Of a DNA stretch of 64,000 bases, positions 23,941 through 34,028 are shown one piece after another (positions within the stretch are counted from its first letter, which is position 1; the number at the start of each line of letters is the position of its first letter). The notes under the pieces were generated by a model. The model saw only the letters and a program-made list of their open reading frames with translations. It ran no database searches and was not told the origin of the DNA. The position numbers were made by a program, and so were the translations under genes. The stretch spans positions 186,001 to 250,000 of the forward strand of contig JAKOGH010001116.1 of the NCBI GenBank assembly GCA_024811115.1, given 5' to 3'. The DNA comes from Terana coerulea. Taxonomy: Eukaryota; Basidiomycota; Agaricomycetes; Polyporales; Phanerochaetaceae.

Positions 23941-24231
23941 TGGTATGCGGTTAATTAGGCGGTAAGGGATGAGAGGACGTGGAAGTGAAGGATGAGAGGT
24001 TGAGGACCGTGCTGAATGAGCGCGAAGACGCGTCAGTGCACAGGGCATCTCTGCCACGTGGACCACGTGGCTAGCATACGCTTGAGCGCGGACACTGCTG
24101 TCGGACGGCGAGCAACTACCATCTGTCTCCAACTCATCCCTCCGGAGTTCTAATATTTATCTGTCTTGCCAGCCATGCAGCACCCAGAAGATAGTATGAC
24201 TACGCCCCTCACCTCTACCTCACAGTTCATC
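23941..24231. promoter_or_regulatory. Divergent promoter RPT2 / Yip-family gene
   Basis: About 290 bp between the start codons of the leftward RPT2 and rightward Yip-family genes. It contains the E-box-like palindrome CCACGTGG twice in close succession (about 24054-24070). No proteasome-type PACE element was identified by eye. Confidence 0.4.
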
Positions 24232-25538
24232 ATGGCAGGTTCGTCCACTGCACTCCAGTGTAGATTCTCACTTCGCGGAAGCATTTCGCTGACCATAACT
24301 ATGTGTCGTGCAGATGACGATGACGACCTCGACGAGGACGCCATTCCTGGCTTCTCTCATCCTGGCATGGTCACTGCCACTTCACCACGCAGTGCCGTTC
24401 CAGACAAAGGCAAAGGTCGCGCGACAGAGCAGCTTGCCACACCTACCGGAGAGATTCCCCGCACGCCGCTGACGGGCAACATAGGAAGTGCGTCGAGCGG
24501 TGTTCCAGGGTCGGCGAGACGGATGGTGGGCGGTGTGCAGGTAGAGACGAGGTACGCGTCGCGCGCTCTTGTGCTTTCCTCGCATCTGAAGGTGCGCACG
24601 AATCCGCAGGAGCACAGGGATTGACACCCTTGACGAGCCCGTAATGACGACCATTGTGCGTGCGACACGGAGATTCTGTTGCCCGTAGATTTTTCTCATA
24701 CCCTTCCATCTGCAGGGTCGCGATCTACTCTCAATATACACCAAACTTTTCCAAGTCCTATACCCGCCTAAAGGAGGGGCAAACCGAGAAGTGCTAAAGT
24801 GACGCGCCTATATGCTCTGCTCAGAGTCTTGCATTCACCTTGTTATGTAGGGATTGGGACCTCTGGGGGCCGCTTGTGTTATGTCTACTTTTAGCCATCC
24901 TACTGAGCATCAATGTGAGTGTAGCCCGGCCCGCCCTCTTTCTGCCGTTAAACATGAAATCTTTCAGGCGCCATCCTCGCAGTCGCTTGCCGTCTTCACA
25001 AGTGTGGTTGTTATCATTTCCATGGGCTCTTTGATCGTGACAGTGCAGGCTAAGGTGAGTACTCAACTTAATTTTATAACCGATGCTCACTGCCGCGCAG
25101 TTGCTGGGTGGAAAAGTGTGCGTCCGCTTAGTCTATCCTCTCTGCTCTCTCTAAGTATATCCCAGGTCGTTCTTCCAAGGCCTCTGCGTATTCGGGTATT
25201 GCGTGGCACCTCTAAACATTGCTGCTATCGTGTCCACGTTCGTGCGCCTGATCTATGTGCGAGCACCTATCGCTCTTGCAGCGTGGGTGTGGTGCATATG
25301 GGGTAAGGAGCCAATACATTTCGAAAATACTGCCTTTTAACCGACATCTCTGTAGCATCCGTGAACTTTCTGGATGGCACCAAGATTGAGAACCAGAGGA
25401 TCGTCTTGGCAGTCTACCCATTGCTGTATGTGCTTCCACTCACATGCTATGAATGCAATCTCTTACATTTAGCATTGGTTCTTTGCTCTTTACAGTCTCT
25501 TCTATTTTGTCTTGGCTTGGATGATCATTATTCAGTAG
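24232..25538 (+). CDS. Yip1-family Golgi membrane protein (YIPF6/Yip4-like)
   Basis: Yip proteins are small five-pass membrane proteins of the ER-Golgi system that interact with Rab GTPases. The start at 24232 gives MA|DDDDDLDEDAIPGFSHPG; an in-frame ATG at 24175 would add 19 residues. The cytosolic N-terminus is Ser/Thr/Pro-rich and reaches STGIDTLDEPVMTTI. The Yip core follows over several short introns: DWDLWGPLVLCLLLAILLSI, FTSVVVIISMGSLIVTVQAK, LLGGKVSFFQGLCVFGYCVA, a helix with AAIVSTFVRLIYVRA, then IVLAVYPLLLFYFVLAWMII. DLWGP and LGGK...F.....GYC are family signatures. The assignment to the YIPF6/Yip4 branch is less sure than the family. Confidence 0.8.
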
Positions 25539-25887
25539 TCGACGATGCTTCAGCTACATCTGGGATCATATTCCAATTGACTTGCTCGCTAACTATGTAA
25601 TACCCACATTTTGCTGTCCTGACTGAATTGTCTTCCCTCCCTAAGTGTGATGCTGAACTCGGATATGGAGGTTTAGCATACTTGAAGTCCTCGTTTGCGG
25701 TTGGCCAGTTGCGTCGCTTGCATGTGATTCCGGCGAATGACGGTGCTCGATCAAACCAATTCGCTTTACACAGGCTTCGAGCCGTCCCCACGTAAACGCT
25801 CACCATTATTCTGGGGGTCATTCGGCATGAATTCAAGTTGCTCTCTGGCACAGACCACCATCCCGAACGGCCTACGTGACACTCATC
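25539..25887. other. Intergenic, promoter of citrate synthase
   Basis: About 350 bp, no gene seen; lies between two rightward genes. Confidence 0.35.
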
Positions 25888-28411
25888 ATGGGACAGCCAA
25901 CGCAGTCAGGCTCTGCTGAAGACACACTCACCGTGCGCGACAACCGCACAGGAAAGATGTACACGATTCCGTATGTATTGCTTCACGTATAACCTAGTCA
26001 TGGAGGCCTAAACACACTTTCGTAGAATTGTAGATAATGCTATATCCGCGACAGAGTTCAAGGTAGTCAAGGCACCCGCGAAAGCAGGCGAAAGACCAGA
26101 GAATGAGACGGAGAAGGGTCTACGCGTGCAGGACAAGGGGTTTCTCAACACTGCTGTCATGCAGAGTCAGATCACATACATTGACGGAGATGCTGGAAGT
26201 ACGTCGCTCTCGTTATGATATTGCGGCTCTTGTTTCAACTGAATACGTCGCAAGTTCTACGTTACAGGTGAGTTGTGGCAAATGCGCTAGAGTCAGACTC
26301 TCATCCGTACCACACAACCGTCTATTAGAGGATACCCCATCGAGCAACTCGCAGAACGCTCCTCTCACCTTGAGAGCGCATACCTTCTCATCTATGGCGC
26401 GCTTCCTACCGCCGCGCAGTTCAAACACTTCGAGACAGAGGTTCTGCGGCATGGTGTGATGCACTCGGACGCGGAGACGTTCTTCCGGTCATTCCGGTAA
26501 GCAATTATGCACCTCAAATTATCTCTTTTGCTCTGAACACTGGTTAGGTACGACGCGCATCCAATGAGTATGCTCACCAGCGCGTTTGCAATGCTTGGCT
26601 CATACTATTCGGAGGCCAACCCATCCCTGCAAGGTACGTTACTAGCTGCGAGCGTTCCTCCTTACATCTTATTCTCCGTCCAGGGCAGCGGCTGTTTACC
26701 GCAGGCGACAAGGCATCTATTGAGAATATGGACCGGCAAATCTACCGTCTGATAGGCAAGGCGACCACTCTCGCTGCGTGCGTTCATCCCACGCATATAC
26801 TCTACGCATAACTTATGTGCTGAACATTATGCATAGGATGGCGTATCGCGTCCGCCAAGGTCGAGACTTTGTGACACCACCAACGGGTCTGAGCTACACA
26901 GCTTCGTGAGTCGTAATTTCGGAGTGAGTTGTCACTATGAGGTAGACGGCTCACCAAGCTCGTAGTTTCCTGTACCAGATGGATCATTTAAGCGAGGAGA
27001 ACTACGTGCCAAATCCCGTCCTGGAGAAAGCCTTGGATGTTCTCTTCCTCATCCACGCCGACCACGAGCTCAATGCATCCTGCACAACGGTGCTGCAAAC
27101 CGGAAGCTCCCTAGTAGACCCATACTCAGCCATCGCGTATGTATCTTCCCTGCCGCGCATGTCTTCTTTGATAGGGCTAAACTGCCCGCCATGTGTTTCA
27201 GCGCGGGTTGCGCGTCCCTGTAGTAAGTTACGGATGTTTTGCCCTTGCCGTGAACGCGCTCAATATGTTGGTTGCTCAGCGGGCCCCTACATGGCGGTGC
27301 CAACGAGGCGGTCATCCGCATGCTGATCTCTATTGGCAGGTGAGTGGCTTTGGACCCCTGAACTTAGTCGGCGATCCATGACCTGCTTGAATACAGACCC
27401 GAGAATGTGCCGGCGTTCATTGAGGCCGTGAAGAGAAGAGAGAAGACCCTGTCTGGATTTGGTCATCGGTGGGTCACGCTTGCACGATCTGGTATGCAAC
27501 CGCTCATTTTGGCTTGCTCTATGCAGTGTGTACAAGACGGCAAGCCGACTCAATTGTACTGGACGAGCTCAACAGCTGATATTCGATAATTTTTACTCAG
27601 TCCGACCCCCGTTCATTCATTGTCCGGAAGACCGCCGACGAGGTATTCCGAGTGTACGTTCATTGCGCGAGATAAAAGTTCGCCGCCGATAGAGCTCATG
27701 GAATGCGGAATACAGTACTGGGAAGGATGGGCTCCTGGAGACTGCCATGGCGTTGCATGATGCTGCTATGAAGGACGAATATTTCACTAAGCGAAAATTA
27801 GCTCCGAATGTTGACTTCTGGTCAGTGAGGTTACTACACGCGGTGGGACACACAAACTGACGTTTATTATTTTCAAACGTAGGAGGTGAGCTCACACTTT
27901 ACGCACAGCGGTGATGCAAAGGCTCAACGTATTTGGTCGGCACGCAGTGGATTGATTTATCGCGCGATGGGTAAGTGAGAATTTCGCGTTCTGTGTTCAC
28001 GTCACGCTCACAGATCATCGGTCTAGGGTTCCCTTTGGATTTCTTCCCTGTGCTCTTCGTAGTCCCCCGTGTGGTCGGCTGGCTGGCTCACTGGCGACAG
28101 ATGATGCTGCAAGAAGGTGGCGTGAAGATCTGGCGTCCCAGGCAGGTACGCAACTGCTTCAAAGCCCTCGCTGGCATCCACTAACCTTGATATCAGATTT
28201 ACGTAGGTGCCGGAAAGCGGGATTACATCGCCGCAGAGGACCGCGATGCTGTTGAAGGTCTGGGAAAGACGCCTTCTGTTGTGCAGCATGGAGGGTAAGC
28301 ACTGCCCTCGATATTCCCTTGGCGTGAGGGTAAAGCTTACTTTGAACTTTGATTTGCAGCATCACAAAGCGCACTTTGCTTGCGGGCTTCAAGGGCAAGG
28401 CGAAGCTTTGA
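25888..28411 (+). CDS. Citrate synthase, probably peroxisomal/glyoxysomal
   Basis: Condenses acetyl-CoA with oxaloacetate. The N-terminus MGQPTQSGSAEDTLTVRDNR has no mitochondrial presequence, and the C-terminus is GFKGKAKL, ending in AKL, a PTS1-type peroxisomal signal. Type II-like citrate synthase motifs are spread over many exons: FLNTAVMQSQITYIDGDAGI, LRYRGYPIEQLAE, FLIHADHELNAS, ASLYGPLHGGANEAVIRML, LSGFGHRVYKTSDPRSFI, MGFPLDFFPVLFVVPRVVGW and GGVKIWRPRQIYVGAGKRDY. Catalytic His residues lie in HADHELN and PLHGGANE, with the final Asp region near the FYS/MGFP segment. One intron (27540-27600) uses a GC donor. The splice giving NVDF...GLIYRAMG near 27822-27946 is uncertain by one or two residues. 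Glyoxylate-cycle use is inferred from the signal. Confidence 0.9.
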
Positions 28412-29648
28412 CCCTCCCTTCCGATTTTGCCTATTTACTGCCATCTGCGTATTATATCCCCGACCTTTGGATGTGAGTACGTTATCACGGAATATATCGA
28501 CCGTTGTCTGGGACTTGCCGCATTACCGTGGGCACTTCAGCACTCTGCGTGAACTGATGCTTCAGCCAACCGGCATGATTGCTGTTGGCCGACCCTTCAA
28601 CCCTTCGACTGCTACTATCCCCCTTCGACCATGATAGCAATGAAGCTTTGACACTCGCGACCACCGGGCGAAACCTGAAACCTTACAAACTCGCGATGCG
28701 TCGCCTATATAAACTGGGGACGTTTATTAACGTACGTTGCAGACGGTGCGCCAACAGCTCTTCTCACGCATCTCCAGTCGGCTTGGCCTGATATTACCTC
28801 TCCGAGTCGACTCTCGGTCATGCTGCTTGGAAAGCACAACTCGGCCTGTTTGGCCGTCAATGTCATAAGTAATCCTTCACGGCGATCACCCGTCGCATGT
28901 TCAACGTTACCACACTGTGGGCTGCCGCGTTTGTACGGCTTTGTGGCGATATCAGCGCTTAAGGCTAGCGTTGTGATTCTTGCGCATCGCCTCACCACTG
29001 ACTATTCTTGCATGGGCTTCTGGCGGCTGTAGACGGGCTGCGACCAGCGCGGTACCGCTGCCGCAGTAAGCACCGGCTACTTCCGTGGGGAAACGAGCTC
29101 GCCCGAATCGGCTGTTGCTTCTTGTAAGGTGAGCGAGCCGACCCGATGTCGTTATTTTCATCGCTTTGGAGCTGACAAGTGATTGTGACAGAGCGAACAG
29201 GTTTAGGGTGGCTAGCCTTGAATCTTTCCAGCTTTCCGGCCATCGTTGTCTCAGTTTCTTATGGCGGGCGAGGCGTGGTATAAACGGTACGGTCAGTACT
29301 GACCGTTCAGAACCAGAACCGGAACCTCACCTCAACTCCAATCAGGAACGTCACTGGCTCTTGCCTCTTCAAGCTTTGGCTCAAAGGCGCCTTATTATCC
29401 ACATCGCTGTGTTCTTGGTGAAATTGGACTGCGGAGCCCACCGCGGTCTGTGACGACCGCGAGATCTTGGCTTCGCGCTTGGAGTGCCTTGCACAGGCTC
29501 GCCCTTGAGCCGTTGTGATCAACCCCGGCACGCTGGACCCTCGTGCGTATAAAGGCGGTCGAGCCTGACGATCGGTTCGTCAGCAGCCTTTCGGACTAGC
29601 CCACCCACTGCACCGTACTTTTGCGTCGTTCACATTCTACTCATCGAC
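28412..29648. other. Intergenic with TATA box for secreted repeat protein
   Basis: 1.2 kb without a supported gene. A CGTATAAAGG TATA box at about 29545-29554 lies roughly 100 bp before the ATG at 29649, suggesting a strong regulated promoter. Confidence 0.45.
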
Positions 29649-30373
29649 ATGAAGCTTTCCAGCGCATTCGTTACCCTTGCTTCTGTTGCCGCCGCAATGG
29701 CTGGCCCAGTCAGTAGCAGCGTGGTAAGCTTGCCAGCTTGTCTTGTAGCATACCATGAAAACTAACATACACTTCATAGGTGTCCGCAACCTTCTCCGCT
29801 GCCACGTCAGTAGTCATTTCTGCCACGGCGACTGGGTCCGTCGCCGTGACCAGCGCTGCGGCGTCCGCCAGCACCTTCGCATCTTCGACGCCCTCGATCC
29901 TCACCAGCATCGCGGTCAGTTCTTCCGCGCCGACGCCGGTCAGCGAGATTCTTGTCACGCTCACCGTCCCGGTCGTCACCGTCACCGAGACCGTCTTCGT
30001 GACCGTCGGTAAGGGCACCGGCCATGTCACCTCCGTGGCTTTCCCCACCAGCATCGCGATTTCGTCCGCCTTCCCCTCCAGCATCGCGATCACGAGTGCT
30101 TTCCCCTCCAGCGCTGCGGTATCCTCTGCTTTCCCCTCCAGCGCCGCGGTATCCTCTGCCTTCCCCTCCAGCGCCGCGGTATCCTCCGCCTTCCCTTCCA
30201 GCGCCGCGGTATCCTCTGTCTTCCCATCCAGCATCGCGGTCTCCTCTGTCTTCCCCTCCAGCGCGGCAGTCTCCTCTGCGTTCCCCTCCAGCGCCGTTGT
30301 GTCGGAGAGCGCCTTTCCCTCCACCGGCGTGATCACCGCAACGGCCATCCCCGTTTCGAGCTCGGTGGCCTGA
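29649..30373 (+). CDS. Secreted Ser/Ala-rich protein with ten-residue tandem repeats
   Basis: Exon 1 (29649-29723) encodes a signal peptide, MKLSSAFVTLASVAAAMAGP. An intron (29724-29779) leads to exon 2 (29780-30373). The mature protein is almost only Ser, Ala, Thr and Val, with VTLTVPVVTVTETVFVTVGK in the middle. A run of about nine to ten imperfect copies of a ten-residue unit (AFPSSAAVSS and variants AFPSSIAITS, VFPSSAAVSS) follows, ending PVSSSVA. No GPI-type hydrophobic tail and no cysteines. Composition suits a heavily O-glycosylated wall or extracellular protein. The repeats keep the antisense strand open as well; I regard the sense gene as real because of the signal peptide, intron and upstream TATA box. 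Confidence 0.75.
30045..30310 (+). repeat. 30 bp tandem repeat
   Basis: About nine imperfect copies of a 30 bp unit resembling TTCCCCTCCAGCGCCGCGGT plus ATCCTCTGCC, inside the secreted repeat protein. Copies differ mainly at GCC GCG versus ATC GCG (Ala-Ala versus Ile-Ala). The unit is a multiple of three, so all three sense frames and one antisense frame remain open through the array. Confidence 0.85.
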
Positions 30374-30792
30374 GTAACATCGTTGGGAGGCGGTCGACGG
30401 TGGGCTAATTTACGGCTGCTCGTCGCCGACAGTCTGCTGACAGGATGTCTTGCGGAGGCGTAGCTTGATGGGCTCCGTCATAGTCGAGCACCGCGCGCTC
30501 CGCCTTCGATTTGACCGATGCACTGGAAACATGATGCCTCTTTAATCGGACTTTATTCTGAACTTTGTAGTCAGCCTATAATAATTGGACTTTCCATTGG
30601 GATATGTTGTCGAGCTGAGCCGCTGCTTAGACACCCTGATGGCTCCGTAGCGAGTACTAAGAGGTACGGCAACTGCGAATGGTAGTCCTGACATCGCGGA
30701 ATGGGTCATGCACTGCCTGCTCACGCATAGGCTCACATAAGTACAAGATCTATCAGCATTGCTCTACAAAGCAATGCAATTTCACGGCGCCA
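30374..30792. other. Intergenic (3' ends converge)
   Basis: About 420 bp between the convergent stops of the secreted repeat protein and the methyltransferase; no gene seen. Confidence 0.35.
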
Positions 30793-32886
30793 CTATACAC
30801 TGGTGTCGCGCTGGAAAGGCTTTCTTCCCACGAACGCGCGCATGGAGCGACAGAACTTGTTCTCAGCGAGAGGGTCCTCCTCGTCGACATCCATGAACCC
30901 GGCACGCTCACGCCAGTCCTTGCAGTCCGGCGGCTCGGTTGGGGCCTCCGGGGTCCATGCCACGGAGTACTGCATGTGCTTTCGCATCCGCATGCGGTCC
31001 TTCATGTCGCTACGCACGCGGAAGATCAGCAAAAGACGGACCTGGTTGTCACCGAGGCACTCACCATTCCCAGTTCAGCCACGCGGCGAGAAACTCATCT
31101 CTGACGTTGGACACGTCCGACTCCGTCTGCGGCGTGCCCTCGAGGTTCTTGTACTCTTCCCAGATCGCCCGCTGGCAGCCTTTCACGATAGAGACCGCCC
31201 TGCCGAGGTGCATGGCCGCCCAGACTGACGACTGCACCGGCTTCGGCGGGTTGGACTCCGTCCGGGGCGGTGGTAGTCCTCGTGCGCAGCGGTAGAAGCC
31301 GTGTACGTCCGCGCAACCGAGGTGAGGTCCGCCAGCGTGGATTCTTCCAAGAGCGCGGGCAGTCCTGCGGCGCTTCGTCTCGTGTCTTTCTTCTTCTCGT
31401 CGCTGTACAATCTCGTGTTGACGGGCATAGGTACCTGAAGTGTGGGGTAGGTCTGCACTTCGTCGAACGTGGCGGTGAAGTAGAAATGCATCACAGACAG
31501 CAGGCCGTTGGGGATGAAGTGTTTGTGGAGCATGCTGTCCCAGGCGGCCTTGAGTTTCGAGTGATTTGTGGGATCCAGAAGCTCCAGGTAATCGATGGGA
31601 CCTGGCTCGTTGAGCAGAGAATTGGTGAGGGGGTCAGGACTTGGCGATCTGTTCTCCGGAAATAGGGACGTGACGAGCTTCGCGGAGGATGCTTTTCTCG
31701 TCAGTCGTGATGCACGGGAAAGAGTTGGTGAGTCGCTGGAGGGAAGTGTATCGGTGCTTGGACTGCTCGAGATTGTGCTGGTTGATTGCGCTGGCTCCGG
31801 CTTCTGCCACTCCGGTTGGTTGCCGCAAGGAAATATGGGATCCTCTTCTATAACCTGCAACGAGCTCAGTGTGTTCAACTTTGTGAGGCAGAGCAGACTA
31901 TATACCTCGAGAATGCCACCCGGTAGCAAGATTCTGTTGACTTCCTGTTGGCGGTTATACGATCAGCAACGTCAACATATCAAGAAAAGCTCAGCGAGGC
32001 AGACCTCATTTGCAGCATTCCACTGGATATGAGCACGTAAGTGCTTATGCCCGGATCACAGACTATAGTCTCTCTCACCTCGTCCTCTGGAACCCCTAAG
32101 GAGATCCCGCATATGCGAATGTAATCAAAAGCACCAGTTTTGAACGGTAATGGGTCAAGGCTGGGCGGCGGATCAAGTTACAATAATACATGTAGGTGAA
32201 AATAGTACTTACATGCTCCCATGAACCCATCGTATGCGAGAGGCAATGCTGCCAACTCCTGGCTGTTCTGCAAGTATCTTGAGGTCAGGTTGGATCTGCC
32301 GGCAGTCCATTCCTACGAATTTGCAGTTCTGTATTGCATGCATTCAGCTCTCCTGCCCCCAGCGACCCCAGGCTGAGCAGCATCTTCGCGCTGATCCTTT
32401 AATGGTTTACATCTACTGAGAACGCAAGGGACGGAGTGATACGCGCTGATGGCTCAGGCGTGTATCATGGACTGTGGTCCGTCTGCAAGGGTCCGGAAGC
32501 CACCAGAAATCATGTAACAAGCGCGAGCATGCGGAGCTTGTAGAGACCCTTCAAAGAAAAATAACTCACAGGCCATTCCTTCGCCGCGTCGAGAACCCAG
32601 AGACCCGTCCCGCACCCGAAATCCAATACATTGGTCGGGTGGGCGTCAGATTTCCAAGCTGAGATACCTTTAAACAGCGACTTCAAGAACAAATGGTTCC
32701 AGTTGTCGCTTTGCGTAGACGCAATCATAAGAACGAAGCAGCTTCTCGTGACAAAAAAGTTACTCACAAAACAATTTGGTCTGGGCCGTATTGGACCGGA
32801 TACGGGATCTCACCCGGCGCTAGTCTTCGAGACTTGCGCGCCCCGGACGGTATGTCTACGTCTCTGGTAGACACATGCGCAGACAT
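30793..32886 (-). CDS. SAM-dependent methyltransferase (LaeA-like class I fold), one frame break
   Basis: Starts MSAHVSTRDVDIPSGARKSR (ATG at 32886). Exons follow with PYPVQYGPDQIVF, then VLDFGCGTGLWVLDAAKEWP, the SAM-binding motif I of class I methyltransferases. Next come KFVGMDCRQIQPDLKIL (acidic residue of motif II) and RIRWVHG. A long Ser-rich insert (about 150 residues) separates this from LNEPGPIDYLELLDPTNHSK, GLLSVMHFYFTATFDEVQTY and VWAAMHLGRAVSIVKGCQRA. The C-terminus ends GRKPFQRDTSV. The frame breaks at GGGG 31264-31267 (CCCC on the coding strand): one more C joins AAHEDYHRP to ESNPPKPVQSS. Related proteins in mushrooms are often called LaeA/UMTA-like; substrate unknown. Confidence 0.7.
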
Positions 32887-33237
32887 GGGGACTAGTCAAG
32901 AATGAGGTAGAAGTGAGCGAAGGGGAGGAAGAGGGGAAAGGCGAGGAAAGGTGGGAGTTTCCCGACTTTCCCTGGTACCTGGCTCAGGGTTTTAGTATTC
33001 CGGAGACAGGCTGAGACCGTTGCCTACGACTATGTGTCATTACGGCTGCATATAAACGAATCAGACTCGGTAGACTGCATCGTGTTGGCGGTCGCAATCA
33101 GAGAGACCCGGAGCGCGCTGTGCTGCCGCTGGGTTATTTACGAGATATTTTACTCCGTCATCTCCGCTTATGGGCTTGCGGCTTATCCGCACGCTTTCGC
33201 GCGTAATTGCTCACGATAATTCCCTACCTCCGCTCGT
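32887..33237. promoter_or_regulatory. Divergent promoter methyltransferase / NDUFB8
   Basis: About 350 bp between head-to-head start codons. No gene seen. Confidence 0.35.
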
Positions 33238-33809
33238 CATGCAAGCTATACGTGCCGCCGCTCAGCGCGGCGTACGCCCACAACCACTCAGATTCTCCGT
33301 GCAGGCCGTGCGCACATATGCTACGCCAGTTCCCTATGTGAAGGAGGAGGCCGACCCGCAGCTCGACGGGTATCCTCAGCTGCCCTTCGTGTCGAAGCAA
33401 CGCCGTTCCCCGCGCGGCTGGGAGGACCCACAAATGCGTCGGAATTTCGGAGAGACTGTGCGTATGAATCAGTCTCAGGCTATTCTCTACCTGACCTTTT
33501 GTCTCCGCAGCTTCATGAGCAGGAAGAAATTCTCTCGATGTGGGGTCCGGACGCGCCCGGCGTCGCCCCTCCTCGTGCTGCCCGCAACTTCTTCATCGCC
33601 GTCCTGACCTTTACCGGTATTGGCGGGGTCCTCTATGCTATCACGCCCGAGGCACATTTCGTGCGGCGTGAGTACCCCTTCGACGGGTTAAAGACCGAAC
33701 TCGGCGGCTTGGAAGTGAACAAGGTACGTTCAATATCCGAACTATATGTTGGCGCAGCATTTAACGTCGGACATAGGCCAGGCCGGAGCAACTAGATGAG
33801 GAGAATTAA
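33238..33809 (+). CDS. NADH:ubiquinone oxidoreductase subunit NDUFB8 (ASHI) homologue
   Basis: Accessory subunit of mitochondrial complex I. The N-terminus MQAIRAAAQRGVRPQPLRFS has Arg, Ala and Ser but no acidic residues, as in a mitochondrial presequence. It is followed by DPQLDGYPQLPFVSKQRRSP and GWEDPQMRRNFGE. After an intron with a GTGCGT donor comes LHEQEEILSMWGPDAPG, then one membrane helix (ARNFFIAVLTFTGIGGVLYA) and EYPFDGLKTELGG. A last small exon encodes ARPEQLDEEN. The MRRNFGE...D/E..MW.PD pattern and the single helix fit NDUFB8. Length (about 150 residues) is normal. Confidence 0.75.
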
Positions 33810-34028
33810 GCGGTGTCCGCCCCATAACGGATAGATTTAGCAATTTCCATCGCCTCCGTCTGAATCGCGTGAAGATCATACCGCTATTCCCATTAAGCAA
33901 TCGTAAACTAAGTACTAGGTATGGGGCATATCCGTATCGCGTGTTAAGGCATGGCTTAGTCCGCATCTTCTCCCCCTTCCGGGACGGTGGGTGCCTGCTT
34001 GTAGACAGGTCTGGGTCTGGGAGGGAGT

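Noticed and set aside
29710..30348. Long minus-strand reading frame with ALEGKAEDTA repeats opposite the secreted repeat protein
   Set aside because: The sense strand has a signal peptide, a clean intron and a TATA box. The antisense frame exists only because the 30 bp repeat lacks stops in that frame, and it has no promoter or conserved start.
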